DNA of 48,907 bases from an uncultured Alphaproteobacteria bacterium (GTDB lineage: Bacteria; Pseudomonadota; Alphaproteobacteria; HIMB59; GCA-002718135): positions 1 through 48,907 of the forward strand of contig CACKNC010000009.1 of the NCBI GenBank assembly GCA_902601455.1, in the 5' to 3' direction. Made by a program: the position numbers and the translations under genes. This document shows positions 19,959 to 33,312 of the stretch, in pieces (within the stretch, counting starts at the first letter, position 1; every line of letters starts with the position of its first letter). Below the pieces are notes generated by a model that saw only the letters and a list, made by a program, of their open reading frames with translations, was not told the DNA's origin and did no database searches.

Positions 19959-19985
19959 TAAATTTTCTATATAAATATTTACAAA

Positions 19986-20900
19986 ATGACATTCTGGGAA
20001 CGTAATCAATTAAAGCTGGCTCCTTTTCTTTTTTTAGCACCAGCAATTTTAATATTTTTAATTTATGTAATTTATCCCATTATTGATTCCATATGGGTTA
20101 GTTTCCACGAATGGAATGGTATGGATAAGAATGGAACTAGAGGTAATGGCAATCCGAACTGGAGTTGGGTTGGTTTAAAAAATTATGTAGTTCTTTTTAC
20201 TGATGATGAAGAATTTTATGTTTCTCTATTTAATAATATTAGATGGTTGTTATTTAGTCTTATTGCTATTCCAATAGGTTTGTTATTGGCTTTATTTGTT
20301 AATCAAAGTATTCTTGGAATGAGATATATAAAATCTCTTTTTTATTTCCCATTCGTTATTAATGCAGTTGTTATTGGTGTAATTTTTACTTGGTTTTATA
20401 ATCCTAAATATGGAGCTCTTACCTATGTTTTAAGTCTCTTTGGATTAGATCCAATTCCAGTTTTAGCGGATGAAAATTTAGCAACTTATGGAATTATCAT
20501 AGCATCATTTTTCCCAGGTATTGCATATACAATGATTTTATACATCACAGGGCTTACTGGGGTAAATCGGGAGATGGTTGAGGCTGGCAGAATAGATGGT
20601 GCTTCAGGTTTTACTATGTTGTGGCATGTAATTTTACCTCAATTGAAACCTGCCACATTGATAGCCGTTGTAGTAACTATTGTTGGATCACTTAGAAGCT
20701 TTGATTTAATAGCAGTTATGACAGCTGGTGGCCCGTGGGGTAGTACAGAAGTTTTAGCTTATAAAATGTATCAAGAGTCATTATTTAATTATAGGATGGG
20801 TTATGGAGCAGCAATTGCAACCATATTATTTTTGATAATGGATATCTATATAGCTTGGTTTTTATATAGATTATTTAAAAATGAAAAGTCTGAAAAATAA
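19986..20900 (+). CDS. Sugar ABC transporter permease, MalF/UgpA type
   Basis: A 304-residue inner-membrane permease with about six membrane segments (first near residues 13-35). The cytoplasmic EAA loop that docks the ATPase is 'EAGRIDGASGFTMLWHVILP' at about residues 197-216. It pairs with the MalG-type permease encoded immediately downstream to form the transmembrane channel. Stop and next start overlap by one base (TAATG), so the two are translationally coupled. No ATPase gene follows. Confidence 0.92.
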   Translation: MTFWERNQLKLAPFLFLAPAILIFLIYVIYPIIDSIWVSFHEWNGMDKNGTRGNGNPNWSWVGLKNYVVLFTDDEEFYVSLFNNIRWLLFSLIAIPIGLLLALFVNQSILGMRYIKSLFYFPFVINAVVIGVIFTWFYNPKYGALTYVLSLFGLDPIPVLADENLATYGIIIASFFPGIAYTMILYITGLTGVNREMVEAGRIDGASGFTMLWHVILPQLKPATLIAVVVTIVGSLRSFDLIAVMTAGGPWGSTEVLAYKMYQESLFNYRMGYGAAIATILFLIMDIYIAWFLYRLFKNEKSEK

Positions 20901-21751
20901 TGTTTCCAACACCTATTCAAAATTATTCTCTAAAAGTTAATATTGCTTATAGGCTTCTGCTTATTTTTACACTTGCAGTTTGGTTATTACCATTGGTAGC
21001 TGTTATGTTGACATCTATGAGGACTTTTGAAGATGTTCTTGCTGGTAACTATTGGACTTTTCCAGAAGAAACTGCACTTATTTCAAATTATACTGCGGTA
21101 TTTGAGGGAGGAAAAATGGGAAGATTTTTTCTCAATAGTTTAATTATTACACTACCCACTGTATTCGGTACTTTATTTTTAAGTTCTTTAGCTGGCTATT
21201 CACTGGCAATGCATCGATTCAAGTTAAATCTTCTAGTTTTCGCAATGTTTATTGCCGGTAACTTTGTACCATATCAAATTTTAATGATACCAGTTCGAAA
21301 TATATCTATAGAAATGGGAGTTTATAATACTCACATTGGTTTAATAATTTTTCATATTGCTTTTCAAACTGGTTTTTGTACTTTCTTTTTAAGAAATTTT
21401 ATTAAAGAACTGCCATTTGAGTTGATAGAAGCTGCAAGAGCTGATGGTGCAACTGAATTTACAATTTATAGAAAAATAATTTTACCTTTAATTATACCTG
21501 CCTTAGCAGCTCTAGGGGTTTTGGAATTTACATTTATTTGGAACGATTACTTTTGGGCTCTAGTTTTAACACAAGGTGATACTGTCAAACCTATAACAGT
21601 AGGCTTAGATGTATTAAGAGGACAATGGACAACCAGTTGGAATTTAGTTTCAGCAGGTTCTGTTGTTGCTGCACTACCACCAGTAATAATGTTTTTCATT
21701 CTTCAAAAACAATTTATTCATGGACTGACCTTTGGAGCTGTAAAAGGTTAG
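20900..21751 (+). CDS. Sugar ABC transporter permease, MalG/UgpE type
   Basis: A 283-residue permease, the second half of the channel, with six membrane segments and the EAA loop 'EAARADGATEFTIYRKIILP' at about 179-198. The C-terminal 'QKQFIHGLTFGAVKG' is typical of the CUT1 family, which carries oligosaccharides, glycerol phosphate and polyols. The start overlaps the upstream permease stop. An ATP-binding subunit (MalK/MsiK/UgpC type) must be supplied from elsewhere in the genome. Confidence 0.92.
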   Translation: MFPTPIQNYSLKVNIAYRLLLIFTLAVWLLPLVAVMLTSMRTFEDVLAGNYWTFPEETALISNYTAVFEGGKMGRFFLNSLIITLPTVFGTLFLSSLAGYSLAMHRFKLNLLVFAMFIAGNFVPYQILMIPVRNISIEMGVYNTHIGLIIFHIAFQTGFCTFFLRNFIKELPFELIEAARADGATEFTIYRKIILPLIIPALAALGVLEFTFIWNDYFWALVLTQGDTVKPITVGLDVLRGQWTTSWNLVSAGSVVAALPPVIMFFILQKQFIHGLTFGAVKG

Positions 21752-21791
21752 AAACTTGAATTAATTTTTTTTTTCTTTAATAAGCATAACA

Positions 21792-22856
21792 ATGGCAATT
21801 ATATCCTTAAGGCAGTTATTAGATCATGCTGGTGAAAATAATTATGGTGTTCCAGCATTTAACGTAAATAATTTAGAGCAAATTAGAGCAATTATGGAAG
21901 GTGCAAATGAAGTAAATAGTCCTGTAATAGTTCAAGCATCTGCAGGAGCAAGAAAATATGCAGGTCCAAAATTCATAAAAAGTATGATGGAAGCTGCAGT
22001 AGATGAATTCCCTCATATTCCAATTGTTATGCATCAAGATCACGGTGGTTCACCATCGGATTGTAAGACTTGTATAGACCTCGGTTTTAGCTCTGTCATG
22101 ATGGATGGTTCTTTGCTAGCAGACCAAAAGACACCTTCTGATTTCAATTACAATGTGAGAGTTACTAAAGAAACAGTTGATATGGCTCACAACTTAGGTG
22201 TCTCTGTTGAAGGTGAGTTAGGATGTCTTGGCTCTCTTGAAACTGGCACAGGAGAAAAAGAAGATGGAGTAGGTGCTGATGGAATTTTATCGCATGATCA
22301 ATTACTTACAGATCCATCAGAAGCTGCAGAGTTTGTTAAATCAACAAATGTAGACGCGCTTGCAATAGCTATTGGCACAAGCCATGGTGCATATAAATTT
22401 TCTAGACCTCCATCTGGAGATATATTAGCTATAGAAAGAATTAAAGAAATTAATAATAAAATTCCTAATACTCATCTAGTAATGCATGGATCATCTTCTG
22501 TTCCTCAAGATCTCATTAAAATAATCAATGATAATGGAGGAAAAATAAAAGAAACATATGGTGTCCCAGTTTCCGAAATTCAAGAAGGTATAAAACATGG
22601 TGTTAGAAAAATAAATATCGATACTGATTTACGGCTTGCATCCACTGCCGCAATAAGAAAACACTTTGCAATTGATCCTGCACAATTTGATCCAAGAAAA
22701 TATTTACTTGATTCAAAAGATTGGATGAAAAAAATAGTAATTGAACGCTTAATACAATTTGGATGTGCAGAAAATGCAGATAAAATAAAACCAATACCTC
22801 TTAAAGTTATTGCTTCACAATATACATCTGGCGAACTCTCTCCCTCAATAAATTAG
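21792..22856 (+). CDS. fba: Fructose-bisphosphate aldolase, class II
   Basis: A 354-residue zinc-dependent aldolase that splits fructose 1,6-bisphosphate to dihydroxyacetone phosphate and glyceraldehyde 3-phosphate, or runs in reverse. The motif 'HQDHGGSP' (residues 81-88) supplies the catalytic Asp83 and zinc-binding His84; 'HGSSSVP' and '[11 protein letters not shown]' bind zinc and phosphate. Length and the opening '[24 protein letters not shown]' match the CbbA subclass of Alphaproteobacteria. A tagatose-bisphosphate aldolase role, which would suit galactose breakdown, cannot be excluded. It lies 40 bp downstream of the permease gene and the next gene begins directly after its stop, so it looks like part of the sugar operon. 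Confidence 0.9.
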   Translation: MAIISLRQLLDHAGENNYGVPAFNVNNLEQIRAIMEGANEVNSPVIVQASAGARKYAGPKFIKSMMEAAVDEFPHIPIVMHQDHGGSPSDCKTCIDLGFSSVMMDGSLLADQKTPSDFNYNVRVTKETVDMAHNLGVSVEGELGCLGSLETGTGEKEDGVGADGILSHDQLLTDPSEAAEFVKSTNVDALAIAIGTSHGAYKFSRPPSGDILAIERIKEINNKIPNTHLVMHGSSSVPQDLIKIINDNGGKIKETYGVPVSEIQEGIKHGVRKINIDTDLRLASTAAIRKHFAIDPAQFDPRKYLLDSKDWMKKIVIERLIQFGCAENADKIKPIPLKVIASQYTSGELSPSIN

Positions 22857-23900
22857 ATGGAAAAAATTAAATGGGGTATCATTGGACCAGGCAATATTGC
22901 AAATAATTTTGCTGATGGTTTATCAAGTTCTTACTCAGGACAGCTAGTAGGTATAGCAAGTAAGAATGATGAAAGAAGAAAATCTTTTGCAGATAAATAT
23001 AATGTACATGAAGATTTTCGTTTTGAAACATATGACGATTTAATAAATTCAGAACACATTGATGCTATTTATATTTCTACACCACACACACTGCACTTAG
23101 AATGGACAATAAAAGCTGCAGGAAAAGGAAAGCACGTATTGTGCGAAAAACCTGGAGCAGTAAATTACAAAGAAGGTAAAAAAATAATTGATGCCGTTGA
23201 TGCAGCAGGTGTTTTTTATATGGAAGGCTTTATGTATAGATGTCATCCACAAATTCCAAAATTAATTGAACTTATTAAAAGTAAAACGATTGGAGACATT
23301 ATATCAGCTGAATCCTCATTTGGTTTTGATATGGGAAAAACTATTCCAGATCACCGTTTATTTAATAAAGATTTAGCAGGTGGAGGAATATTAGATGTTG
23401 GTTTATATCCTGTTTCTTTTTCAAGACTCGTTGCTGGCGCTGCATCAGGAGATAAGTTTTTAGAACCAGAATTTATTAATGCAGAAGCAAAAATTGGTGA
23501 AACAGGAGTTGATGAAATTGCTCACGCTAATATTAAGTTTAAAAATGGAATTGAAGCTAAAGTTTCTACAGCAATAAGAGAAAGTATGAAAAATAATGCC
23601 ATTATTAGAGGCACTAATGGCACAATTGAATTACCAGATCCATGGATGCCTGGTCGAGATGGTGGGCCATACCATGCTAAAATAATTATCAGCAAAAACA
23701 ATGAAGAAGAAATTATAGATTTGAAAGGTCCAGAGCATCTATTTTTCTTTGAAGCTGAGCTTGCCAGCCAAAGTATTGCAAAGGAAAAATTTCAAGCTCC
23801 TTATCCTGCAATGAATTGGGAAGATACACTTGGAAATTTAAAAGCCTTGGATGAATGGAGAAATAAAGTTAATTATAAACTACCTCAGGATGATTTATGA
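22857..23900 (+). CDS. Gfo/Idh/MocA family NAD(P)-dependent oxidoreductase (first)
   Basis: A 347-residue oxidoreductase with an N-terminal Rossmann fold ('GIIGPGNIANNFADGL', residues 7-22) and the family motif EKP at 97-99 ('CEKPGA'). The C-terminal alpha/beta domain carries 'GGGILDVGLYPV', in which the Asp and nearby residues belong to the active site. Members oxidise or reduce hydroxyl groups on sugars, inositols or dihydrodiols; substrate unknown. It starts on the base after the aldolase stop and overlaps the aldo/keto reductase gene by 4 bp, so it is firmly part of this operon. Confidence 0.88.
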   Translation: MEKIKWGIIGPGNIANNFADGLSSSYSGQLVGIASKNDERRKSFADKYNVHEDFRFETYDDLINSEHIDAIYISTPHTLHLEWTIKAAGKGKHVLCEKPGAVNYKEGKKIIDAVDAAGVFYMEGFMYRCHPQIPKLIELIKSKTIGDIISAESSFGFDMGKTIPDHRLFNKDLAGGGILDVGLYPVSFSRLVAGAASGDKFLEPEFINAEAKIGETGVDEIAHANIKFKNGIEAKVSTAIRESMKNNAIIRGTNGTIELPDPWMPGRDGGPYHAKIIISKNNEEEIIDLKGPEHLFFFEAELASQSIAKEKFQAPYPAMNWEDTLGNLKALDEWRNKVNYKLPQDDL

Positions 23901-24862
23901 AATATGATAAAATTGAAGGTTTAGATAAAGACATATCAAAATTAATAATGGGTAATGATAACCAGACTTATTTTGATGAAGCAGCAAAATTGTGGGATTA
24001 CTGGATGGAAGTAGGAGGCAATGCCTTTGATACTGCTCATATCTATGGAGGAGGCTCTATGGAAAAGTTATTAGGAGAATGGCATAGAAAAAGAAACAAT
24101 TTAAAAGATTTAGTAATTGTAGCAAAAGGTGCCCATACACCTAATTGTGATCCAAAAAGTATCTCATCTCAATTAACAGAGTCCTTAGATCGTTTACAAA
24201 CTGAAACTGCTGATATTTATATTATGCACCGAGATAATATCGACATCCCAGTTGATGAATTTATTGATGTGTTGAATGAGGAGAAAAGCAAAGGAAGAAT
24301 TAATATATTTGGAGGTTCTAACTGGACATTAGAAAGATTTAAAGAAGCAAATAGTTGGGCTGATAGTCATAATAAAAATAAGTTGAGCATTTTGAACAAT
24401 AACCTTTCTTTATCAAAAATGATTAATCCTTTATGGGATGGATGCATTTCTTCAAATGATGATGATATTTTAGATTACCTTCAAGAAAATCAAGTAGCTC
24501 ACTTATCTTGGTCAAGTCAAGGAAGAGGATATTTTCTTTCTGATGAAATCACCCAGAAGATTGAAGATAAAATTACATCAGATGAATCTTCATGGAGAAA
24601 ACCAGGTGAACACTCAAGTGGTCCATTAAGTTGTTATGACAGTGAAGATAATAGAGAGAGAAAAAAAAGAGTTTTTGAATTAGCATCTAAAATGAGTGTT
24701 GATAGTCAGAACATTGCTGGAGCGTGGCCTATCCATCTTAAATTTCCTTCTTTTGCTTTAATAGGACCAAGAATAATTGACGAATTAGTTTCTAGTTTGA
24801 AAAACTTAGATGTAGAACTTTCTTATGAGCAGGTAAATTGGTTAAATTTAAAAGAGGAGTAA
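23897..24862 (+). CDS. Aldo/keto reductase
   Basis: A 321-residue (alpha/beta)8-barrel NADPH-dependent reductase. The catalytic tetrad is visible as Asp45, Tyr50, Lys77 and His111 ('FDTAHIYGGG', 'VIVAKGAH', 'IYIMHRDN'). 'FGGSNWTLERF' and 'LSWSSQGRGYF' are typical of the AKR family that acts on sugar aldehydes or keto-sugars. It overlaps the preceding Gfo/Idh gene by 4 bp and is followed 3 bp later by a TIM-barrel isomerase gene. Substrate is not readable from sequence. Confidence 0.88.
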   Translation: MKYDKIEGLDKDISKLIMGNDNQTYFDEAAKLWDYWMEVGGNAFDTAHIYGGGSMEKLLGEWHRKRNNLKDLVIVAKGAHTPNCDPKSISSQLTESLDRLQTETADIYIMHRDNIDIPVDEFIDVLNEEKSKGRINIFGGSNWTLERFKEANSWADSHNKNKLSILNNNLSLSKMINPLWDGCISSNDDDILDYLQENQVAHLSWSSQGRGYFLSDEITQKIEDKITSDESSWRKPGEHSSGPLSCYDSEDNRERKKRVFELASKMSVDSQNIAGAWPIHLKFPSFALIGPRIIDELVSSLKNLDVELSYEQVNWLNLKEE

Positions 24863-24865
24863 AAT

Positions 24866-25639
24866 ATGGAAAAAAGTGAAATTTCAATCCAATTATATAC
24901 TACAAGAAAATTTGAACCTTATGAAAATATTTTAAATTTTTTTTCCCAATCTGGAATCACTAACATTGAATTATTTGGTTTAGAATCAATAAACGTAGAT
25001 GAATTTAAAACAATTATGGGTTCAGCAAATATATCTTCTAGATCAACACATGTTAGTTTTGAGGCATTAAAAGATACTCAAAATGTCATTGATAGAGCTA
25101 AAAAATTAGAAATTAATCACGTCATTGTCCCAGCCCCTCCAGCACGAGAAAATGCAGAATTTAAAGATACCTTTCAAATGGATCAAAGTGAATGGACAAC
25201 ATTTGGTAAAAATCTATCTTTGCATGTTAATGAATTTGAAGATGCTGGATTAACTTTAGGATATCATAATCACTCCTATGAATTTAATCCATTACCCAGT
25301 GGAAAACTACCAATTGAATGCATGATGGAGCATAATGAAAATTTAAAATTTGAAATTGATTTAGGTTGGGCTACTGCGGGAGGTGTAGATCCTCTTCCTT
25401 GGGTAGAAAAATATTCTAATAAAATTATTGCTTGTCATTTAAAAGATTTTTTTAGCAAAGATAAAGATATGTTAGATCATGATAATCAGTCTGCCGTTGG
25501 GGATGGATTTATTGATTGGAATACATTAATTTTAGCATTAAAGAAAAATGATTGTAAATTATTTATTTTAGAACATGATGATCCAAAAGATTATAAAGAA
25601 TATATAACAAGATCATTAAAAAATTTAGAGAGTATATAA
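24866..25639 (+). CDS. Sugar phosphate isomerase/epimerase-like TIM barrel (IolE/AP2Ec family)
   Basis: A 257-residue xylose-isomerase-like TIM barrel protein. Likely metal ligands are in 'LGYHNHSYEF' (131-140), 'FEIDLGWAT' (162-170), 'CHLKDFF' (190-196) and 'ILEHDDP' (234-240). Family members are isomerases, epimerases, the inosose dehydratase IolE and, more recently, 3-keto-glycoside hydratases or lyases. In this operon, flanked by two Gfo/Idh oxidoreductases and a reductase, action on an oxidised (keto) sugar is plausible but is inference. The stop is immediately followed by the next ATG. Confidence 0.83.
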   Translation: MEKSEISIQLYTTRKFEPYENILNFFSQSGITNIELFGLESINVDEFKTIMGSANISSRSTHVSFEALKDTQNVIDRAKKLEINHVIVPAPPARENAEFKDTFQMDQSEWTTFGKNLSLHVNEFEDAGLTLGYHNHSYEFNPLPSGKLPIECMMEHNENLKFEIDLGWATAGGVDPLPWVEKYSNKIIACHLKDFFSKDKDMLDHDNQSAVGDGFIDWNTLILALKKNDCKLFILEHDDPKDYKEYITRSLKNLESI

Positions 25640-26764
25640 ATGAATATAGGGATCATAGGTTGTGGCAATATCTCTGAGACATATTTTGAATGCCAAAATT
25701 TATTTAATAATTTTAATGTAGTTGCATGTGCTGATATTAATATTGAAGCAGCTAAGAATAGTGGCGAAAAATATAATGTTAAAACATTTAGTGTAGATGA
25801 TATTTTGGCTAATGACGATATCGATTTGATAATAAATTTAACTATTCCTACAGCTCACAAAGAAATTATAATTAAATCATTAAATGCTGGTAAACATTGT
25901 TTTAGTGAAAAACCACTAGCTATGAATTTTAATGAAGGATTAGAAATCTCTGACTTAGCAAGTTCTAAAAATTTATATGTCGGTTGTGCACCAGATACTT
26001 TTCTTGGCGCCGCTGGTCAAAAGGCTAGAAGTTTAATTGAAAATAATAAAATTGGTAATGTTGTTTTAGGTACTTTTAATATCATGTCACATGGTATGGA
26101 GCATTGGCATCCAAATCCTGATTTTTTTTTTAAGCCTGGTGCTGGTCCTGTATTTGATTTGGGAGTGTATTACATTACCCAATTGGTAAATCTAATAGGG
26201 CCAATCAAATCAATTACTTCATTGAGTGGTACCGCTACTTCAGAACGTGTTATTACGAGTGAACCAAGAAAAGGAGAAAAAATAAAAGTTGAAACTCCAA
26301 CAACATTAATGGGCACTCTAGAATTTCATAATAATGCTAAAATTCAGTTTTTTTGTTCTTGGGATGTTTGGAAACATAAACATACGACTATAGAATTATA
26401 TGGACTTGAAGGCTCTATGATTGTTCCTGATCCCAATTTCTTTAGTGGGGATATTTTAATGTCTAATAAAGAAGAAGACTGGCAAGTTATTAATAATGAT
26501 AAGATGTTATTAGGCATACCTAATAAAACAGATAATAATGGTGTCAAAATCGCTAATTACAGGGGTATAGGTCTATCAGATATGATTGATGCGATAAGTA
26601 ATCAAAGACAGGCTAGGTGTTCTCTTGATTTAGCAGTGCATGTATTAGAGGCCATGGAAGGTATTATTAAGTCCTCTAATCAAAGAGCTATTTACAATAT
26701 GAACACTAAACTAAAGCAGCCAGATTTTTTAGGTGATAGTGAGATAATTAAATTAAAAAAATAA
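25640..26764 (+). CDS. Gfo/Idh/MocA family NAD(P)-dependent oxidoreductase (second)
   Basis: A 374-residue oxidoreductase, distinct from the one at 22857, with Rossmann motif 'GIIGCGNISETYF' at residues 4-16 and EKP at 90-92. The catalytic-domain segment 'GPVFDLGVYYITQLVNLIG' and 'HGMEHWHPNPDFFF' resemble dehydrogenases acting on sugars or inositol-like compounds. It is the last gene of the rightward sugar run; only one base separates its stop from the stop of the convergent mlaC gene. Having two Gfo/Idh enzymes around one isomerase-like gene suggests a multistep redox pathway. Confidence 0.87.
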   Translation: MNIGIIGCGNISETYFECQNLFNNFNVVACADINIEAAKNSGEKYNVKTFSVDDILANDDIDLIINLTIPTAHKEIIIKSLNAGKHCFSEKPLAMNFNEGLEISDLASSKNLYVGCAPDTFLGAAGQKARSLIENNKIGNVVLGTFNIMSHGMEHWHPNPDFFFKPGAGPVFDLGVYYITQLVNLIGPIKSITSLSGTATSERVITSEPRKGEKIKVETPTTLMGTLEFHNNAKIQFFCSWDVWKHKHTTIELYGLEGSMIVPDPNFFSGDILMSNKEEDWQVINNDKMLLGIPNKTDNNGVKIANYRGIGLSDMIDAISNQRQARCSLDLAVHVLEAMEGIIKSSNQRAIYNMNTKLKQPDFLGDSEIIKLKK

Positions 26765-26765
26765 T

Positions 26766-27371
26766 TTAATTTGTTATTTTTTGGTAACTAGATTCATTTT
26801 GAGCAAGTAATTTTTTATTAAATTCAAATAAGTTGTAATCAACAGTTTTAAGCATTGAATTAAACTCAGATCTTTTTGTAACAACTAAAGAAATATCAGC
26901 AACTAAAAGATCAATAACAAAAAATCTATCTTTAGATTTTTTTACTCTCCACGTAACCTGTATTGACCCTGTGTCAGAAAATATTTCCATATCAATTAAA
27001 GTAACTTTATTTTTTTCATCATATCTAGAATCTGTTAATTGATATTTTTGATTTGAATAACCTTGCATCATTGAAGAAATATTTAGAGCTAAATGTCTTT
27101 TGAATAGTTTTATATACTCTAATTTTACATCTTTTGATGCTTTGTTCCAACTTTTACCAGCTACAAATTTTGCAATTCCAGTACCAGCAAAGTTATTATT
27201 TATAGTTTGTTCTACCATCAAAAATTTATTTTCATTGGGTAAATTTTCATTTTTGTAAGCTGAAATAATTAAATCAATCTCACTATTCAGCCAGTTTTTA
27301 GCTTCGTTTGCATTTGCTTGTATAGAGATAAAAGAAATAAGAATGAAAAATAAATGTTTTGTTAATTTCAT
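26766..27371 (-). CDS. mlaC: MlaC/Ttg2D family phospholipid transport protein
   Basis: A 201-residue periplasmic protein with a signal peptide (about residues 1-21, ending QANA). It fits the MlaC/Tol-tolerance Ttg2 family, which ferries phospholipids between the outer-membrane MlaA complex and the inner-membrane MlaFEDB transporter. Diagnostic segments are 'FVAGKSWNKASKDVKLEYIKLFKRHLA' type (start 'FVAGKSWNKAS') and 'DTGSIQVTWRVKKSKDRFFVIDLLVADISLV' type (start 'VTWRVKKSKDRF'). It overlaps mlaA by one base; the transporter subunits MlaFEDB are not in this window. Confidence 0.85.
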   Translation of the reverse strand: MKLTKHLFFILISFISIQANANEAKNWLNSEIDLIISAYKNENLPNENKFLMVEQTINNNFAGTGIAKFVAGKSWNKASKDVKLEYIKLFKRHLALNISSMMQGYSNQKYQLTDSRYDEKNKVTLIDMEIFSDTGSIQVTWRVKKSKDRFFVIDLLVADISLVVTKRSEFNSMLKTVDYNLFEFNKKLLAQNESSYQKITN

Positions 27372-28156
27372 TATTCAAATTCAATACTTATTAAGGGAAG
27401 TGGAGTTAAAACGTCATCATCAGTATTCATAATGGCTGCTTTTCTATTTTGATAATAAGAGCTTCTAACGGCAGCATAATAATCAACTGAGTTATCTCTT
27501 AAGGCATTTACCTCGTCAATTATCTGCGATCTTTGGTCAACTGCATTTGCTGCAGTTCTCATAGGTATTGCCCATGATTGACCTTGATTTGTTGCATATG
27601 CATTAATTGGGTCGGTCATCATTGTCATTATCATTCCTGTAGTATCTCTTAAGTTCGATGGTCCGAATAATGGTAATACAACATAAAATCCATCACCCAC
27701 ACCCCATGTTGCCAATGTTTGACCAAAATCCTCTTCTTTTTGTTCAAGTCCAATATTATCTGCGACATCAATTAATCCAAATATACCAATAGTTGAGTTT
27801 ATTATAAATCTTCCAGTTGACTCGACAGCATTTTCACCTTGACCTTGAAGCAATTGATTAAAAGCAGCTAATGGTAGTTTAAGATTGTTTATAAAATTAC
27901 CTAACCCTGATTGAACTGGGCTTGGGAGTTTTTTGTAGCCCTTTGCAACAGGTTCTAAAATAATTCTGTCAGCAGTATTATTAAAACTAAAAATTGCTCT
28001 ATTAATGCCTTCTAAAGGATCATAGATTTCATCTTCATATGTTGAAGTTTCAAAATCTTCAGGGTTAGTTTTAACATCATCTGAAGCTGCGGAGAAAACG
28101 TGATTACTTAGAGAAACAAATAAAAAAGTTATTGAAAATTGTATAAATTTATTCAT
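27371..28156 (-). CDS. mlaA: MlaA (VacJ) family outer-membrane phospholipid-retrieval protein
   Basis: A 261-residue MlaA/VacJ family protein that removes phospholipids from the outer leaflet of the outer membrane. The conserved 'YDPLEGINRAIFSFN', 'LGNFINNLKLPLAAFNQLLQG' type (start 'LGNFINNLKLP') and 'DFGQTLATWGVGDGFYVVLPLFGPS' type (start 'DFGQTLATWGVG') segments are present in order. A signal peptide covers about residues 1-23, but there is no cysteine for a lipobox, so the protein is probably cleaved by signal peptidase I and not lipidated, unlike E. coli MlaA. It is co-transcribed with mlaC. Confidence 0.88.
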   Translation of the reverse strand: MNKFIQFSITFLFVSLSNHVFSAASDDVKTNPEDFETSTYEDEIYDPLEGINRAIFSFNNTADRIILEPVAKGYKKLPSPVQSGLGNFINNLKLPLAAFNQLLQGQGENAVESTGRFIINSTIGIFGLIDVADNIGLEQKEEDFGQTLATWGVGDGFYVVLPLFGPSNLRDTTGMIMTMMTDPINAYATNQGQSWAIPMRTAANAVDQRSQIIDEVNALRDNSVDYYAAVRSSYYQNRKAAIMNTDDDVLTPLPLISIEFE

Positions 28157-28235
28157 TTTAAAAGCTGTTATTATGATCTATTTATATAATATATAGTTTA
28201 ATTTTTGATTATTATATAACTTTTATAACAAAATT

Positions 28236-33278
<5,043 letters not shown>

Positions 33279-33312
33279 ATATTAGCTATATATTGAATAT
33301 AGGAAAATTTGA

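Noticed and set aside
17014..26764. Sugar island as a recently acquired genomic island next to a tRNA
   Set aside because: No integrase, no direct repeat of the tRNA 3' end, no insertion sequence, and base composition like the flanks. Transfer is possible but not supported.
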